From JBOGED01 sp050743625 (GTDB taxonomy: Bacteria; Actinomycetota; Nitriliruptoria; Euzebyales; Egibacteraceae), in NCBI GenBank assembly GCA_050743625.1, contig JBOGED010000556.1, positions 1 to 9,991 on the forward strand: a stretch of 9,991 nt of DNA. The letters run 5' to 3'. The notes below the pieces were generated by a model that was given only the letters and a program-made list of their open reading frames with translations, was not told the origin of the DNA and did not search any database. Numbering within the stretch: position 1 is the first letter of the stretch; every line of letters starts with the position of its first letter. The position numbers were made by a program, and so were the translations under genes. Of this stretch, positions 7,474 to 9,991 are shown in pieces.

Positions 7474-8690
7474 GGCTCGACCTCTACGTGGAGGAGGCCG
7501 TGAGCCGTCCGCAGCGCTTCTTCAACCTGCTCCGGTGACTCGCCTCGGGCGAACAGGAAGCCGAGGTAGCGGTCGCCCTCGGGAAGTGGGCGAACGGGGC
7601 GGCCGGGGCGTATCGTCAGCTCCAAGCCGGCGATCCCCGGTACGGCCCGAGCGGCCGCGAGGCCACGCACCTCACGGAGTACGCCCTCCCGGCGGATGGG
7701 CAGCATCATGACGCCCGCTGCCGCGTGCTCGCGCTCGAGGTCTTCTAGCGGCAGCCCGAGCGCGTGGCGGAGGATCACCTGCTCCAAGCTCAGGCCGGCC
7801 CCGAATCGCAGCACGCGAGCGCACAAGCCACCGATCGAGCGAGCGGCGAGCTCGAGCACCCACACACCGCCCGCCCCCACTCGCAGCTCCGCGTGCACCG
7901 GACCTTCGACCAACCCGAGCGCCGCCGCCGCCGCCGCGGTCGCCTCATGGACCTGGTGAAACTGCTCGGCGGGAAGGCGGGACGGGGTGACGTAGATCGT
8001 CTCCTCAAAGTACGGACCGTCGAGTGGATCGGGCTTGTCGAACGTCGCGAGAACCTCCAGATGCCCACTGCGGAGTAGGGCTTCGACCGCGATCTCCGCG
8101 CCGGCGACGAACCGCTCTACGAGCAAGGGCGAGTCCGGATCCTCGCCCGCCTCGGCGAGGATCTTGCGCACCCAGCCCGCGGCGTCTATCGCGCTCGCGA
8201 CGCTGTCGGCGCGGATTACCCCACGGCTGCCGGACAGCGACACAGGCTTCACGACGACCGGCGGCCCGATGGCCGCCACCGCCGCGGCGACCTGCTCGTC
8301 CGTCGATACCAGGCGGAACTCGGGTTGCGGCACTCCCGCGGCGTCCAGAGTTCGACGCATCAGCGCCTTGTCCCGCGTCGCCGCGACCGCCTCAGGCGGA
8401 TTGTGAGGAAGCCCCAAGCGGGACGCCGCCTTGGCCGCGACCAGTACGCCCTGGTCGTCGACGGCGACGACGGCGTCGATCCCGATCTTGCCGGCCAGCT
8501 CGACGATCTTTTCGGCGGCCTGGGCCGGCCGGCGCAGCGGCACGGTGAGGGCGCGCTCACCCATGAGCCCGGCCAGCGCCTGCCGCCGCTCGGAGGCCAC
8601 GACGACCTCAGCGCCGAGGGCAGCCGCCGCGCGGAGGAAATCTTCGGCCCGGTAGGTCGAGGTAGGCAGCAGGAGTAGCACACGGCTCAC
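7458..8690 (-). CDS. ATP-grasp domain ligase, substrate unknown
   Basis: This 410-residue cytoplasmic enzyme has ATP-grasp architecture. Residues 1-95 form a Rossmann-like preATP-grasp domain (MSRVLLLLPT). TRDKALMRRTLDAAGVPQP (105-123) opens the ATP-grasp fold, and VVVKPVSLSGSRGV (145-158) supplies the nucleotide-binding lysine and glycine-rich loop. LLVERFVAGAEIAVEAL (189-205) is the hinge and purine-binding segment, and HAELRV (266-271) and LELAARSIGG (279-288) hold metal and acidic residues. The C-terminal part (GDRYLGFLFARG, 372-383) resembles carboxylate-amine ligases of the carnosine synthase/L-amino-acid ligase type. Such enzymes join a carboxylate, activated as acylphosphate, to an amine. 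The GTG start at 8690 is preceded by a TANNNT box exactly at -12. It is the first gene of a two-gene unit with the CUAEP radical SAM protein, suggesting one pathway. The C-terminus ends in CASC. Confidence 0.88.
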   Translation of the reverse strand: MSRVLLLLPTSTYRAEDFLRAAAALGAEVVVASERRQALAGLMGERALTVPLRRPAQAAEKIVELAGKIGIDAVVAVDDQGVLVAAKAASRLGLPHNPPEAVAATRDKALMRRTLDAAGVPQPEFRLVSTDEQVAAAVAAIGPPVVVKPVSLSGSRGVIRADSVASAIDAAGWVRKILAEAGEDPDSPLLVERFVAGAEIAVEALLRSGHLEVLATFDKPDPLDGPYFEETIYVTPSRLPAEQFHQVHEATAAAAAALGLVEGPVHAELRVGAGGVWVLELAARSIGGLCARVLRFGAGLSLEQVILRHALGLPLEDLEREHAAAGVMMLPIRREGVLREVRGLAAARAVPGIAGLELTIRPGRPVRPLPEGDRYLGFLFARGESPEQVEEALRTAHGLLHVEVEPCASC

Positions 8691-8702
8691 CCCGGTACCG
8701 TA
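8691..8702 (-). promoter_or_regulatory. Leaderless promoter -10 box of the ATP-grasp/radical SAM unit
   Basis: Reading the minus strand, TACGGT at 8702-8697 is a TANNNT box at exactly -12 to -7 if the transcript starts at the G of GTG 8690. No purine-rich ribosome site suits this start. A possible -35 TTGGCG (8728-8723) is separated by 20 bases, longer than ideal. The geometry is identical to that in front of mrp. Confidence 0.5.
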
Positions 8703-8746
8703 GCCTTAGCACGGTAGGTTCGCGCCAAGACCCACCCCAGGCAAGT

Positions 8747-8760
8747 GAGGGGATGCCAGC
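8747..8760 (+). promoter_or_regulatory. Ribosome binding site of the NfuA-like gene
   Basis: GAGGGG at 8747-8752 lies eight bases before the ATG at 8761. TAGGTT (8715-8720) or TAGCCT (8701-8706) could serve as -10 boxes in the 70-bp divergent gap, but neither has a clear -35 partner. Confidence 0.6.
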
Positions 8761-9402
8761 ATGACCGACAACGAGCCAGTAGTCCACGTGACCGAGGCCG
8801 CCCGCCAGAAGGCGCTCTGGTTCCGCTCCCGGGACCCCGAGCCCGAGCGGCTCGCGCTGTGGCTGGAGGTGACCGGCGTCTCCAAAGGGAAGTACACGTA
8901 CAACCTCTACCTGGAGGAGCTGGCGAAGGCCGGCGCTGATCAGGTGGTCCAGCATCACGATGACATCTCCATCGTGATCCCCAACACGAGCGTCGACGCC
9001 CTCCGCGGCGCGGTGCTCGATCGGCAGGGCGACCTGGAGACGGGCGGCATCTTCGTCGACAACCCGAACGCCCCGACCGTGGCGAGCCCAGCCGTCGGTG
9101 GGGCAGCCCCGCCCGCCGATCTGTCCGGTCCCGTTCCCCAGCGGGTCGTCCAGGTGCTCGAGGAGTACATCAATCCGAGCATCGCGTCCCACGGTGGCCG
9201 CGCCGAGCTCGTAGCCGTTGAGGACTCCGTCGCGTACCTGCGCCTTTCGGGTGGTTGCCAAGGCTGTGGCATGGCCACCGTGACCCTCAGCCAGGGCATC
9301 GAGGTCACGATCAAAGAGGCCGTGCCTGAGATCGTGAAGGTCGTCGACGTCACCGACCACGCCGCCGGCGCCAACCCGTACTTCGAGCCGGCCAAGAAGT
9401 AG
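8761..9402 (+). CDS. nfuA: NfuA-like Fe-S cluster scaffold/carrier (degenerate A-type domain plus NifU C-terminal domain)
   Basis: This 213-residue cytoplasmic protein should hold a [4Fe-4S] cluster at a dimer interface and deliver it to client enzymes. Residues 7-103 resemble a HesB/IscA A-type fold (VHVTEAARQKALWF, DLETGGIFVDNPN) but carry none of the cluster-binding cysteines, as is also known for E. coli NfuA. A proline/alanine-rich linker (104-124) leads to the NifU C-terminal domain (126-198), with VLEEYINPSIASHGG and the cluster-binding GGCQGCGMATVTLSQG (Cys166, Cys169). Length is slightly more than E. coli NfuA (191). The ATG at 8761 has a GAGGGG ribosome site. It is divergent from the ATP-grasp/radical SAM unit and could serve those Fe-S enzymes or the formate dehydrogenase, which is an inference from proximity. 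Confidence 0.92.
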   Translation: MTDNEPVVHVTEAARQKALWFRSRDPEPERLALWLEVTGVSKGKYTYNLYLEELAKAGADQVVQHHDDISIVIPNTSVDALRGAVLDRQGDLETGGIFVDNPNAPTVASPAVGGAAPPADLSGPVPQRVVQVLEEYINPSIASHGGRAELVAVEDSVAYLRLSGGCQGCGMATVTLSQGIEVTIKEAVPEIVKVVDVTDHAAGANPYFEPAKK

Positions 9403-9413
9403 TGGTCCGTAGA

Positions 9414-9551
9414 GGAGGTCCTTTGAGCACCGAGGCTGCGACTGCGCCCGTCTCGCAAGGCGCGAGGAGCGACGCGTACCGGAGCGTACGCGAGCGACGA
9501 GCAACGCTGCGAGACGGGATGCAGACGCAGTCGAATGCCAAAGGGACCTCC
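9414..9551. repeat. Large imperfect palindrome (138 bp) between nfuA-like and F420 oxidoreductase genes
   Basis: Four nested pairings are visible. The outer arms are GGAGGTCC-TTTG (9414-9425) with CAAAG-GGACCTCC (9539-9551), one extra G on the right. Next are CGACTGCG (9439-9446) with CGCAGTCG (9526-9533), then CCCGTCTCGCA (9447-9457) with TGCGAGACGGG (9508-9518, 11 bp perfect). The innermost is CGCGTAC (9473-9479) with GTACGCG (9486-9492) around CGGAGC. It could be a mobile palindromic repeat (REP/MITE-like), a structured RNA or leader, or a read-through barrier. Only one copy is in the window. The left arm overlaps an AGGAGG ribosome-site sequence (9413-9418), and one frame stays open through the whole element. 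Confidence 0.75.
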
Positions 9552-9565
9552 GCTTCGGGCCGCTA

Positions 9566-9982
9566 GTGCCTTCGGTCGACGAGGCGGCCATGCGCCGACT
9601 CGTCGCGGGAGCGCGCGTGGCACGCCTCGCGACCGTTGGCGCGTGCGCGCGTCCCCATCTTGTACCGATCGTGTTCGTCGTGGACGGCGACCAGCTGGTT
9701 ACGGGCGTGGACGCGAAGCCGAAGTCTGGACGCCGGCTCCAGCGCTTCGCGAACGTCGAGGCGAACCCGGCCGTGTCCGTCCTGGTCGACGAGTACGACG
9801 ACGACTGGTCACGGCTGTGGTGGGTGCGCCTGGACGGCGAGGCGCTCGAGAAGCCCTCGGTGCCGGCGCAGTGGCTCACCTTGCTCGCCGGCAGATACCC
9901 GCAGTACCGCGATCAGCCCCCGCGCGGCCCCTTCCTGCTCATCCAGATCACCCGCTGGACCGGCTGGGCCGCCTTGGCGTGA
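9566..9982 (+). CDS. PPOX-class F420-dependent oxidoreductase, Rv0121-like (TIGR03668-type)
   Basis: This 138-residue protein has the split-barrel flavin/deazaflavin-binding fold of the pyridoxamine 5'-phosphate oxidase-like group. Visible signatures are ARVARLATV (16-24), RPHLVPIVFVVDGD (29-42), VDAKPK (48-53), NPAVSVLVDEYDDDWSRLWW (67-86) and a C-terminal ITRWTGWAA (128-136). This pattern matches the actinobacterial family around M. tuberculosis Rv0121c as I recall it, predicted to use coenzyme F420; the physiological substrate is unknown. The GTG at 9566 is one start choice; the ATG at 9590 would remove eight residues and is plausible because conserved sequence begins just after it. No good ribosome site precedes either. 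The GTG overlaps the TAG ending the open frame through the upstream palindrome (TAGTG). Confidence 0.88.
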   Translation: MPSVDEAAMRRLVAGARVARLATVGACARPHLVPIVFVVDGDQLVTGVDAKPKSGRRLQRFANVEANPAVSVLVDEYDDDWSRLWWVRLDGEALEKPSVPAQWLTLLAGRYPQYRDQPPRGPFLLIQITRWTGWAALA

Positions 9983-9991
9983 GTTGTGTGT

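Noticed and set aside
8753..8764. Three-codon upstream frame ATG-CCA-GCA-TGA overlapping the nfuA-like start
   Set aside because: Its ATG directly abuts the GAGGGG ribosome site, leaving no spacing for initiation there; probably chance.
8608..9879. Long minus-strand open frame opposite the NfuA-like and F420 oxidoreductase genes
   Set aside because: It spans two convincing plus-strand genes and their intergenic palindrome, and has low-complexity, shadow-like composition.
1..9991. tRNA (including tRNA-Sec), rRNA, CRISPR array, IS element or phage genes
   Set aside because: No cloverleaf-like sequence, regularly spaced direct repeats, transposase or integrase frame was seen by eye.

Overview
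This is a high-GC chromosomal segment that looks like an actinobacterium or a related high-GC, F420-using lineage. The lineage call is an inference from four things: GC content and codon use, an F420-type PPOX oxidoreductase, an Mrp ATPase without the C-terminal CxxC, and two likely leaderless promoters with a TANNNT box exactly at -12 to -7 from the start codon. The organism must decode UGA as selenocysteine (Sec), because two unrelated genes here have in-frame TGA codons in recognised Sec positions, each followed by a stem-loop.

Layout. Positions 1-4801 (minus strand) hold a membrane-bound respiratory formate dehydrogenase operon, read right to left: the Tat-exported molybdo/tungsto-selenoprotein alpha subunit (Sec at residue 194), the four-cluster ferredoxin beta subunit, the cytochrome b gamma subunit, and the start of an fdhE-like maturation gene that runs off the left edge. 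Positions 4802-4939 are a divergent control region with a 17-bp palindrome. Positions 4940-6043 (plus) encode an Mrp/ApbC Fe-S carrier ATPase. Positions 6040-8690 (minus) hold a two-gene unit: an ATP-grasp ligase followed, with a 16-bp overlap, by a radical SAM protein. A conventional reading ends the radical SAM protein at Cys463. The sequence instead continues through TGA as C-U-A-E-P plus ten more residues, so it is a CUAEP-tail selenoprotein. Positions 8761-9402 (plus) encode an NfuA-like Fe-S scaffold. A large imperfect palindrome lies at 9414-9551, followed by the F420-dependent oxidoreductase gene at 9566-9982.

How it fits together. The formate dehydrogenase oxidises formate outside the membrane and passes electrons through Fe-S clusters and haem b to the quinone pool. 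It needs Sec, bis-MGD cofactor and many Fe-S clusters. Mrp and NfuA are Fe-S delivery proteins that could serve it and the radical SAM enzyme. The most interesting part is the ATP-grasp plus seleno-radical SAM pair. The downstream hairpins of the two selenoprotein genes share the same apical structure, GGCC-AGUUY-GGCC, at almost the same distance from UGA. This supports Sec decoding at both sites and suggests what the local SelB recognises. The second hairpin also lies, on the other strand, just behind the mrp stop codon, where it may act as a terminator.
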